Below, piece by piece: positions 12,101 to 24,100 of a stretch of DNA of 64,000 nt (its first letter is position 1; every line of letters begins with the position of its first letter). The translations under genes were made by a program, and so were the position numbers. Source of the DNA: Chelonoidis abingdonii (Eukaryota; Chordata; Testudines; Testudinidae). The stretch spans positions 60,363,253 through 60,427,252 of the forward strand of contig NC_133777.1 of NCBI RefSeq assembly GCF_003597395.2, read 5' to 3'. The notes beneath the pieces are model-generated. The model made no database searches. It saw only the letters and a list, made by a program, of their open reading frames with translations, and was not told where the DNA came from.

Positions 12101-15100
12101 AGGCAAGGGAGGGAGAGAGAGAGAAGTTTAAATAAACTAAGGGCTTGCCTACACGGGCACTTTACAGGGCTGCAATTTCTTCGCTGAAGGGTGTGAAAAA
12201 ACACCCCTCTGAGCGCTGCAAATTTCAGGTCTGTAATTTGCCAGTGTAAACAGTGCACCAGCACTGGGAGCATGCCCTTCATGGAGGTGGTTTTTTTAGA
12301 GTGCTGGGAAAGCTCTCCCCCAGTCCTGTGCCGTGACTACACAAACCACATTAAAGCGCTGCCATGGCAGCGCTTTAACGTGGCTTGTGTAGTCGCGTCC
12401 TAAGATTATGAGCCTGTTAGTTTTTGAAAGGGACCTCATGCCTGGTTCCTTTTTTTTTAAAGACTAACGTATGTATGTTAGATTGGTAAAGGAAGGTGAA
12501 TCATTATTGGAGAAACTGGAAAGGAGGTGCGTTTTGAGGAGGGATTAAAAGAATAGGAAGATTGCAAAGCATACAAAATTGGGGAGGATATTTCAGACAC
12601 AGGTGGAAGGGAGAGAAAACATTTGTGTGTGGGGAAGATCCAAAGAGGACAAAGAAGGAAGCAGAATTTGAGAATCGGAGTTGACAGTGGCAAGACAATA
12701 TGAGATGGAAGCAAGCTAGAATTTGGTGGAGTCAAGCAGGCAAGGAGTTTAAACCTAATCTGGAAAGAGAAGTCAGGATAGCAGGGTGACAGAATTTCAT
12801 TATTTACAACACTGGTCAATTTGAATAAAGTTTCTATTTTTTTCCCCTCTCACTCCCTCTTGTCTATTTTTTCTGACTCTTTCACTTCTTTGGCTCATTT
12901 TAAAAATCTTTTTAAAGGAAATTGCTCCCCACTGCTTGAAGAAAAAGAGGCAAGTGGAGTCGGGGAAGAGGGTTTGACAACTGACAGTTTTCAGTGTTTT
13001 CTTATGATCAGTCCTGAAATCTGTGTCATGCTCTGGCACAGCTATGGAATCATAGAAAACTACACGCCCTGACTGTAACATTAACTCCTTATTAACATAC
13101 TATTGGTGTTAACAGACTAGACAAAATTCTGTGTGTGGTTTTAGCAGTGCCGATTTTTTTTATAAATTTAAAGCATTTAAAGCACAGATTTTAAGTCCTA
13201 TTAACGTCAATTAAAGAAGTTAGTAAGAAAGGTATTTTTTAAATATTCTGATTTGTTATAACCTGAAGATTTTTAGGGCCAAATTTTGCCCTCAGACATG
13301 AGTATACAAATACACATTGACATCAATAAGAGTTGCACATGCATACTAGGGGAAGAATTTTGTCCCTTAAACTTAGTTTAGTTTTTCGACTCCTGTAACA
13401 GAGGGATAGGTTTCCTTTTAAAATGGAATAGCCCATCAATTTTAGAAACACAATATTTAAATGATTTTTTTTAATTACTAGTGTAACTCATGTGCCTCAG
13501 AATGTTAATATCGTTAAAATAAAAACCAGTTCAAACCTTACTGAACGAATACTTTCCCTCTCATTCAATTATACCTTTCACAAAACCTTTTCCAAGAAAA
13601 GTGGTTTTTCTTTTTTTGGGGGGTATGCTTGATAAAATTAAGGACAGAATGACATGGAATACCAAAGCTTGTTGGGTTTTTTTAAGAATTAGTACAATTT
13701 CCCATGTAACTTCAAAAGTGGCTGTTGGTCATGTAGTGCAATGGTTGAATTACATATCTCCAATAATAGTCCAAGCATGCACCATCTTCTCTGTTCACCA
13801 GCTCATTTTAGGCTACATCAGAATTATGATGAGGAACAATGGCTAGCTGTTTCAATGACGAGGACAGAGCATTAATGATTTTTACAGCTGCTAGTTACAA
13901 AATCCAATGTAGCAAGTGGATACCATGGCAGTAGATTATTAAATGACACTGACATTATGGGAGATCAGATAGAATTAAAAAGATACTACCAGTTTATGCA
14001 GCAATTTAAAGTCAAGCTAAGTAGGAATTCTGGTTAATTCTTGAATATGTTAGGGAAAGAAGCTTAGTGATTGTTCTGTCAGTGATCACTCTAGCTTCAA
14101 GTTAGCCTCTGTGAAAAAGGTTTTGGACTAGCCTTTTATAACTTTGCAGTAAGCAAAAGACCATTGATACCAGCTCCTCATTATGCTTTCCATCTGTCTT
14201 GTTTGACTGTGGTATCTCTAGGGCTCTTCAAATTCTACCTCTCCAGACTTTAGTATGCACAAAAAAGCGTAACTCCATCCTCAAATAATTTGCCTCATTT
14301 CAAGCTTCACTTTAAATTTGCATTCCATGAGTGAAATCCTGGTCCAGGTGAAGTCAGTGGAAATTTTGCCATTGCTTAAATGGGGCCAGGATTTCACCCC
14401 TTGTTTTTAAAAATTCTCCACACAAATCTTTTGTCTCTTTTCTTTCCTTTTCATTCCACCATCTGGCATAGTCTTCTTCCCTCTTTCCTGGAAAATCTTA
14501 AAATATTTCTCATCAACTCTCCGTCTTCGTTTCTATCTTGCCTATGTTTCTTAAACATTCTCTTTCTGTACTATTCTTTTTACATGTGAAACATACCTAT
14601 TTTAATTATTTTTTTCTAATTTTAACTAAATATCTGTTAACTAAATATCTGTAAACTATCATGCACATCAAAACAGGTGCCCAAATGCTTGATTTCTTTT
14701 TACAGTTCTTAGTTGGTTCTTAATTAATGCTGGTGTCCTTTAATATGTGACACTTAGCAAGTTAAATAATGTGGAAACAGCAATAATAAAGTGAAGCAGC
14801 AGGTGCTTTAGTAGCTCACCATCTGCAAACTGTTGTAGGTTGTCATAAATATTGAAGAAAAATTTACAGTTCTCAATTTAGTTTTATTTCAAAACCATTC
14901 TATACTCATATTTCAGATTTAATTTGAGGTCATTTCTGACTTCATGTCCAGTGTGTGTGTCATCTCAGCTCTCCAACACAGTTGATCTGGCCTCCAATTT
15001 AAGTATTACATAATGGGCTGAATTTTTCGCACTGTTTACATTCCTGCAACTCAATTAATTTCAATTTTTTTTATTCTCATTGAAAAAATTGTTTTTGCAG

Positions 15101-18100
15101 TCTTGAACTTCGAGAATTAGAGAAGAAACTGAAATCTGCTTACATGAATAAAGAAAGGGCTGCCCAGATTGCTGAAAAAGAAGCTATAAGATATGAGAAA
15201 ATGGTAATTTGTTTTTCTAACTTTCACTAAACAAAGGTCCATGTACTGTGTTAAATAATCTCAGATCCTAGAAAAAAAATGGAATAGTATTAAAGACTTC
15301 TGATTTTTGGTCTATTATAATAAAAATGTGAAATGTTTTCCTGAAGAAAACTAATTGAATTCCAGGAAAGAGGAATTGTATGTTCAAATGTCTTAGAAAA
15401 CTCATAGGTCCCAATTCAGAAAAGGCACTTTTTAAAGCACGTGCATAAGTTTCCCTAAAGTCAGTGGGACATAAGTCTATGTTTAAGTGCACTTGTGAAT
15501 AGGAACGCTTTCCTGAATTGAAGTCTTACAAAGCTTTTTTGCCTCTTCGTGGCCTAAGCTGTCTGCTGCTTGCTGGTGGATGTATTCAGGAGTCACACTG
15601 CTCTGCATCGGGACAATGTGCAAATTCTTATATGTTCCTGGGGGTTGTAGAGCTGCTCTGGGTTGGCAGTAGTGTATTGGGATTTAACACAGTTCCACAT
15701 TGCCTGCACACTCCAACTCCATGTCTTCAATCATATTTTCTATTTCTTTCCACCCTGCTGGAGTTATTCCAGTCAGTAACTTAATTGCTAGCCTTGTTGA
15801 GTGAGGAGATATTACGATATTGTGGGGAAGAAGAGGAATTACCTGCCAGGATTGAGTAGTATCTCTCCCATCCTAGTGGCTAGGAATGAGGTGGGAGGCT
15901 TCTGCCATCTATTATATATGGCAGTCTGATTCAAGTCCAGGAAACTCCCTTAGTCTGTATCCTCCATTAAAATTGTCAGTTAAAATAGCCTGGCTGATTC
16001 ACCCACCCCATGCTAGGACATAAGGGAACATACTTAGCTTGTTCAGTATATTTCCTTAAGTTATTCCCAAGAGCCTGATTCCCATATGAAAGTATGTCTC
16101 TGTGTGAAGAAGAGCAGCACGGATGTAATGCCAATTTTAACATTATGTGGCATTTTCTGATGGTTTGGTATGATAAAAAGAGTACTGCTTCCATAACTGT
16201 GGAGTCCAGAAGGCTTACAAAGACTCCCTGGATCAGAAGCCATGATGTGAATTACAGATGACTGGAAGAGAGCCCTTTGTTAGGAACTATGCTGTTGACT
16301 TTTGATAGCATAAACACCAATGACTTAAAATATTCATTTAGTTTTACATAATGACGGGAATTATTTTGATTTCTAGATTAGTTACTATAGCAACTAGAAT
16401 TTAAACCTTTTTGTATATGATGAAGTCTTCATTCCTATCTTTCATGGCTGCTAATTAGCCAGCAAGTCAAATATGCAGGCTTGTAAGTATTTACCACTGT
16501 ATAAAAATTCAAAATTGGGTTAATAAGCTGAATAATCATTGTGGTGCATGGAAAGTAAGAGACTGATCCAGCTGTCATTGAAATCAGCCTGTTTTGCCTT
16601 TCACTTAAGTAGGAGCAGGTTCATCCTCCTCATTCTCAGCAACAGCTGAAAATAAGCAACTATTCTGAAAGTATCTCCCTTAAAGTTAGCCTAATTGCAA
16701 AGCTGATTTATCTAAAATGTCGTTTGAGTTAAGGGTCTAATAATTTGTTGTAGATTGGATTTTGTTATGAAAGGCTAATTAGTTGATAGTATATGACCAT
16801 AGCAAAGAAGCTTAGTTTATAGCAACAGAGCAATAGTTAATTAAATTGCATGGTGAAATATAATATCAAATTATTTTAAATGTTAACAGAGTCTCTTCTT
16901 TTGCAATATGGTCCCTTCCCAGAATTAAGCTATAGCAAAGAGCAGCAGTGCATTTTTACAATGCATGGTTAGTGTGATGATTTTAGAAATACACTGGGGG
17001 AAATTTTATTGCTATTAAATGTATATTTAAAGAATTTCAGGAAACAATGGTGCATACTGTTAATGTGTCTGATAATGCTGACAAACAGGCAGGTAACTTT
17101 GATTATGTCATCATTCTAAATAAGTGCCTTATTCTTTTGATGTATTTTGCTAGAAAGAAAACATTTTTATTAAAAAATATAATTGGAGATATACCTATCT
17201 CCTAGAACTGGAAGGGCCCTTGAAAGGTCATTGAGTCCAGCCTCCTGCCTTCACTAGCAGGACCAAGTACTGATTTTTGCCCTAGATCCCTAAGTGGTCC
17301 CCTCAAGGATTGAACTCACAACCCTGGGTTTAGCAGGCTAGTGCACAAACCACTGAGCTATCCCTGCCCTCATTAAAGAGGGTCTGCAGTGCAATTCCAG
17401 TGACCTTCCAGAATTCATCAATAGCTAGGCTGTGAGAGGCGTTCTGCATAGTGTTACATACATGGGGTGAATGTGCTCAGACCTTATCTGTTAATTCAAC
17501 ACACATTGGTAATTACATTTGTAGGTCATGTTTCAGGATGAAACATTCGCTTCATTTTTGTGGTACAATAAGATTCTATAAGATTGCTTGTATATACTTT
17601 GTAGTTTTTCATTCCAGATTATACTCGTAAGAGAGGAGGGAAAAATCTTACAATGTTTTTAACAACAGAAACGTGATGCTGAAATATCACAAAAGATGAA
17701 GGAAGAGCAGGAAAGGGTGATAATGGAAGAGAGTTCTGCAGAACTGAGGCGAAATAAGGAGAAAATACTTTATCAGCAAGAACTGGAGAAACAGCTTGAG
17801 GAACAAGAAAAAAAGAAGCAGGATGCTTATGAGGAGTTCCTAAAAGAAAAACTCATGATTGATGAAATCGTAAGAAAGATCTATGAGGAAGACCAAATGT
17901 TAGTTGTTTTTGGTTTTGTATTTTTTACCAAAAAAGTTTGTGATCACATATAAGATGAACCAATTTGTGCATGTTTATTTCATAAAATGTGGCCCCGATT
18001 CAGGAAAGCATCCCTATTCAGGACAGGTGCTTAAGCACATGCTTTAAGTTAAGCACATCCTTCAGTATTTTCCTGAATAGGAATGGATTGAAGCATGCGT

Positions 18101-21100
18101 TTTCCTGATTTGGGCATAAGTCCTTTTGTCATCCAGCTCAGGTTGTGCTGTTGCTGACCAGCTGTGAAGTCTGCAGCTTATTTCAAGGAGTACTTCCTTG
18201 ATTTTCTTTACCCCAGAAATGGCTACATAACACAGATTTCAACCTTTCATGGTCGCACATGCCTACCTGACACAGAAACTTCTATCCAGCCAGCCTGTTG
18301 TATGTGGCAGCTTGGCTCGTGGGGATGGGTAGGGGAAGGAGGTTTTATTCTGGGTGGCTGATGTAAGTTAATCAGGAGGAAAACTGAGTTTCTGCTTTCT
18401 GAACACTTTCTGCTCTTTAAGTATTTCTCCTGGAGCTTACAACTCCACAATAAAGCTCAGCCAGTGATATTAAACTGTGCCACATAGCCTGGTCTCTGTT
18501 GGCATATCCCTGGACACAATGCCAAGTTCTGTAGAGTAGCTATGTATAGCCTTAAACCACCTGAAGAAACGTATTTATGGCATGGGATCTTCTTTTAGAC
18601 GGAGTACAATAATAGGCAATAGGGAGGGTCTTTGGGACACTAGGCACCTGGTTTTTTTTCCCTAAGGGGATATATTATTTACAAGGAGTGAGAGAGCATA
18701 TTAATAATAAAGATCAAAGTATAATTTTAAGAAGAATTATTTAGGTATTTACATTTTTGTACCTTCATATAGGGAAAGACAACTCAAGTTAGAGAAAATG
18801 AGAGCAACTCAGAGATACATAGAAGAATTTAAAAACGAACAGGCTATTTGGAAGAGAAAGAAGCGTGAAGAAATGGAAGAAGAAAATAGGAAAATCATGG
18901 AGTTTGCCAACATGCAGCAGCAAAGAGAAGAAGATCGGATGGCTAAAGCTCAAGCGAGTGAGGAAAGAAAACAAAAGCTCCAGAACATGGTATTAGAATA
19001 GCTACCAAAAACTTTGAAATCTTATAAAATATCTGATGTGTCATTTAAAAATGTTTCTTACTCATGTTTTAGATTGCGCAGAATCTGGAAAGAGAGCAAC
19101 AGGAGCGTGAAGATCTGGAACAAGTGCGGCAAGAGCTATATCTTGAGGAACAAGCTGAGGCAGACAGAAAAAGGGAGATGGTAGGTGTTTGCAAGTGGTT
19201 AAAGCAGTAAGTATAAAATATAATATTTTTCCTGGACCAGATTTTCCTGTTAGATATGCACATGGGTCTTCCACAAATATTTAATGTGAGAATTTGGCCC
19301 TTCATGCAGTGGGCTCCTTTAAGTGGTGTTTTGTGTTACCTTAATAGTTCAGGCACAGATAAACCTGTGTGGATAGGAGGCAAAAGATAATGATGTTGCC
19401 ATACTTCTTGCAGAAGAGTGAGAGAAATAATGGGGGAAAATAATAGTCTCAAACAAGAACAGAAAAAAATATTTAGTCGTGTATATACAGTAATAAAATA
19501 TTTACAGCACTAGCTAAGCTCAGCTAGCCAGCCCTGTAATTGAGGTTGTTTTACTCCTCTTGATCACTGGTGCAGGACCAGTGCTTAGAAAAGTTTGATC
19601 CTGAAAGAATATGAACAGCATCCATCAAAGTGGTAGCTCTAGCATTTGTAAAATATCAAACTTAAAAATTATGTTCTGGTTACCATCTTGCATTTTTCTG
19701 CACCATCAATTCTGACATGACTTTGGCAGCTGCTATCTCGCTAACAACATGACTTGTATATAGGTTAATGCTTATTGCATTTGAAAGTTGGGTTCCAAGT
19801 TTAAGATGGTAACACGTACTTAAAGCAGTTTGGCTATCTTTAATATGAATTTCCATATTTTCAAGGGTTTTAAGTTTCTTTTGTGTTTAATTATAATGCT
19901 GAATTTCTTGACTTTTTTAATGGTTTATTTGTTCAGTGTTCTTGTAAGGATTTTATCCTTAAGCTATTGATACGTACTCCCAGTCACATCAACTTAAAAG
20001 TTAATTGTATGAACATATATTAATATTTGATATAATCCTAATGTGACACTAGGGAGAGCAGGAAGGGGAAAGGCAAGCTGACTTTGAAGTCTGCAGAAAT
20101 GGAGCCTCACTCTCACTCCCCTCCTGATGTGCACAGGAAGACAATTCCACTGCTGTGGAAACTGAGGTGCAGGAAATAATGGGGAGAGTAAGATGGATGT
20201 AGAAGGCAGTATGTCTCGAGGCATTCCTTTTTTCCTTTCCTCCAATGCTTCTGCAGGACCACTCCCTGTACACCTTGGGAAATGCCTGGAGTAATGCTCC
20301 ATCTGGGTGATGCCTCTGGAGAGCTCTCGGGGGTATGTCTGCACTCAGCTGTGAGTGAGCCTCCCAACGTGGGTAAAGAAACTCATGCTACCTTGGGCTG
20401 GAAGGCTCGCTCCCAGCTGCAGTGTCATACCCTACAAAGCTTGTGAGCAGGTCTCTTTACTGCTTCCTGAGAGTCTTAGAATGCTCTTCTGGGGCCAAGT
20501 ACCACCCTCAACAATCGCCCTTTAGAATTTGTTCATGGGCTGAAATCCCTATTTAAGCTTGTTTGGATCTGCTAACTCTGATAAGGCTGTTGGTAGTTTG
20601 GGGGTATTTGTGAGGGACGTCAGTGAGTCCATTGTGGTTTCTGAGGTGCCCCAACAAGCATCCTCTATCTTGAAGAATTGGGGAATTAGGGTGAGATGCA
20701 TGGGATAAACTTAATTTAAATTGTATCCCCTTTCCATTATCAAACTAGGATCTGCCTCCTCCTCTCCTTCCCCCCTCCCCAAAAAAGTTAGTTTCTAACT
20801 GTGGTGGCCATCGCCTTTTTAAAAAATGTGTCTGACTTTACAGCTTGTTCAACTGACTTCAGTTTTGGTAGGGGTGGGGAAATATTTTGGCCATTGACAA
20901 GCCTCTTTGGCAATTGGTTTACATTTTGAGGTTTACCTTTTCATGGAAAAGAGCTGGAGACTATTTTTAAAAAATGAAAGTTTAGGTCTCAGACATTCTT
21001 AACGACAGTTTGTTGGCGCTAATGATCCATTCTCTTTGAAATGTCAGTAATTTTAAAATTCAAGTTTTAATCAACTAGACATTGGACTTGTGCCCTAGAT

Positions 21101-24100
21101 CACAAATAGATGAGTCTAGTGCATGCTACTAGCCTTTTTTTTCCGCCCCCTTCCTTCTTTTATATGGTGCTGCCAAAAACAATCAGACTTTGAGTTCTTA
21201 ACATAAATTTTTTAGATGCTACTCAGGAGTAGCTTGTTCAGTTCACTTCAGTTTTTGTAGAAAAATTTTACATTTGCCCCAGACTTAACCTACTAGTTTT
21301 AGATTCTTTCGTGGATTTAGAGAGGGCATATGACAACACTGGAATTATAACAGAAATACCATTGCAGTCTTAACTATGGAATGTCTGCCACGTCCACATA
21401 ATTTTGAAATGCACTTATTTATTCTGGAAGCACAGTTACAATAAATAATCCAAAAGATTTTCCAGAGAAGATTATCCCAGATGCTGTTTGTAAAATGTCA
21501 CACGACAAAATAGTAAAAGATATCAACTTCTGTGCTTGATCCTTCATTAAGTCATGTTTACTGTGGCTAAATAAGAAGGCATTAGAAGGGTCAGCATTTT
21601 ATGGCACTTATCCTGCACTGCATAGTTACGCTATACACTTTTTCCCTAATACCATCCTTGCTGGTTTTAGGAATGATAGCCCCAATAAACAAGTGCAAAT
21701 CCTAGTGTAAAAATCTTTTTGAAGGATGGGAGAATCTTGTAGGTCCCCAGTAATATACTATTTATTTTAATTCAGATACTTGTCTGAGCCCCTCCTTATG
21801 GGTTTAAGCATAGACTGGTTGACGTATTTAACTGGATACAAGGATGTGAGTTCAGGTAGATAAGGTACACAGTGTTTGCAGTGTATTAGCATTTTTGTTG
21901 GCTTTTCTCTATAGGCAGAAATGGAGAAGAGAATTAGGCAGCGTCTAGAGTTAAGGCAAACATATGAAGCACAATTAGCCTTCAGGAAGATAGTACTGCA
22001 GGCTTTGCAAGAAGAAGAAGAGGCCTTCAGACAGAAGATGTTAGCCAAGTTTGCAGAGGATGATCGCATTGAACAGATGAATGCTCAGAAACGAAGAATG
22101 AAACAGCTTGAGCACAGAAAGGCCGTGGAAAAACTCATTGAAGAGCGTCACAAACAGTTCCTTGCAGACAAAGTAAGAGGGTTCTCTTTTTTTTTACCCC
22201 TACCTCTAGATTTCAATAGGAGCTAAAGCTGATTCAAATTGTAAGACAATATTTGCAGCAGTTTGTTAGGATTGCTGCTTTCCTTTCCATATCCTTAATC
22301 TAGGAATGGGGAATTCTTTTTCTTTTTTATTTTGCATGGAGAAAAGTCACCTTATGGCTTATTTTGGCTAAACTTACAATGAATGTATTAATTTAGGCCC
22401 TGATCCAGCAAGTAGATCCACTTCCTGGACCTCTGTGTACACAGGGAACTCTGTTGAAGTCAACAGACTCTACAGGGGTCTATCCTAGCATATATACTTG
22501 CCGCGACAGGGGTTTAGTGTGCTGTTTTAGGTCACTTATTCAGCATCCTTGTAGAAAATATTCATTTAAAAATTGAACATGCTGTTGTCTTAAAATGATG
22601 GTTCAGTCCAAAGAATTTATTTTAAAAGTTTAAATCACAAAATTCCCTTTTGAGATTTAAGCATCTCTTTCCAAAGGAATCATGGCACAGGAAAGGAAGC
22701 AGATTCATGTTAACATTCACCTACTAGGCTCACACTCAAAAAGGGGAATGTAATCAGTCTAGATGTTTTATGAACAAAATTAGGAGTAAAACTATGTGAA
22801 CTGATTCACTGAATCTTATTTCTGTAGAAGAGTAAAATATAAGGGAGAAAGTTATTACTCTAATTTATACTCACGTAGAGTGTGTGAAAATTTTCCATAT
22901 CTGTTTAAAGTAAATGACATATCACATGTTAAACCAACTAAATAGCAGTTTATTAGCTTTGGAGTCAAAAAGGACCTTTCTTATCTTGGATATTTTAACA
23001 TTCTCTTTTGACTTAAAACACATATTCAAATACTTTTATATAGGTAGGTAGAGATACAAAATCATTACTAAATGTAAATCAGTTGTTTAATATTTATAAT
23101 CTCATTACTGTAGGAGTTAAAACAGACTCGGTACCAGATTAATGGCTCTCATTGCAAAAGGAGACAAGCACAAAATCAATCCATTGAAAATAACATTTAA
23201 ATATGTTCGTTCCAGAATCTTAGAACTTCATCATAGTTTTGATTTATCAAAGGCCATTACACTGTTTTAAATACTGCAGGGTACATGGCTGTGCAGCATA
23301 TTACAAATTTAGACTTTAAACGGATATTGAATGAACATTTCCCTTAAAGGGAAATAATACTTTGCATTTAAATTATTAGGAATTAAAGGATTTAATTGAC
23401 AGATAAATTGCTCACACATTGTATATATAAAACAAATCCAATTACATATCACCTGCAGTAGCCATTTGAGATTCCCTTATTTGCATGTTTAAAAAAATGA
23501 TATAGCCAAAGGTGCTAAGCAATGTCTAACTAGTTCAATTTTACTTTGAAAGTGATTATGTATAAATGACTTTCTTATTCAATGGATCTGCTTCTTGTGT
23601 GTATTCAGTATCATTTGCTCACTGTATTAACAAAAATGAGTTTCTTGCTTTTTGCACATTAGTACTGTTCTGTTCCTTTTTATACATCAAAAGAATTGTT
23701 TACTGAATTTCAAATCAGCTACACCTGTGCAAGCCTGTTAAAGATAATCTGGGTTGTATGTATGTTACTGAGGATTCAGTTTGGCCTGAAAAACATGTCT
23801 AATTTTCCTTTCCAGTTTCTTTTGCTGGACACACTTTATCTTATTTGAAAATACTTTAGGGTCACAGGGAATCATATCTTCATGTATCAGTTTTTAAAGA
23901 GAGACTTTTAAAACATGTAAGCAGCAATGTAATTTCAGCTTTCTTATCTTTCAGAGGCTTATAATTTCTCTTCTCAGGTTTTCTAATTATTAAAATGATG
24001 TATTTAAACAATAATTTACTCCTTCACAGCCACTTTCTCATCCTGTTTGAATGTTGAATTTGGGTTGTTTCAGCAACAATCATAACAAAAAAACTTGTTA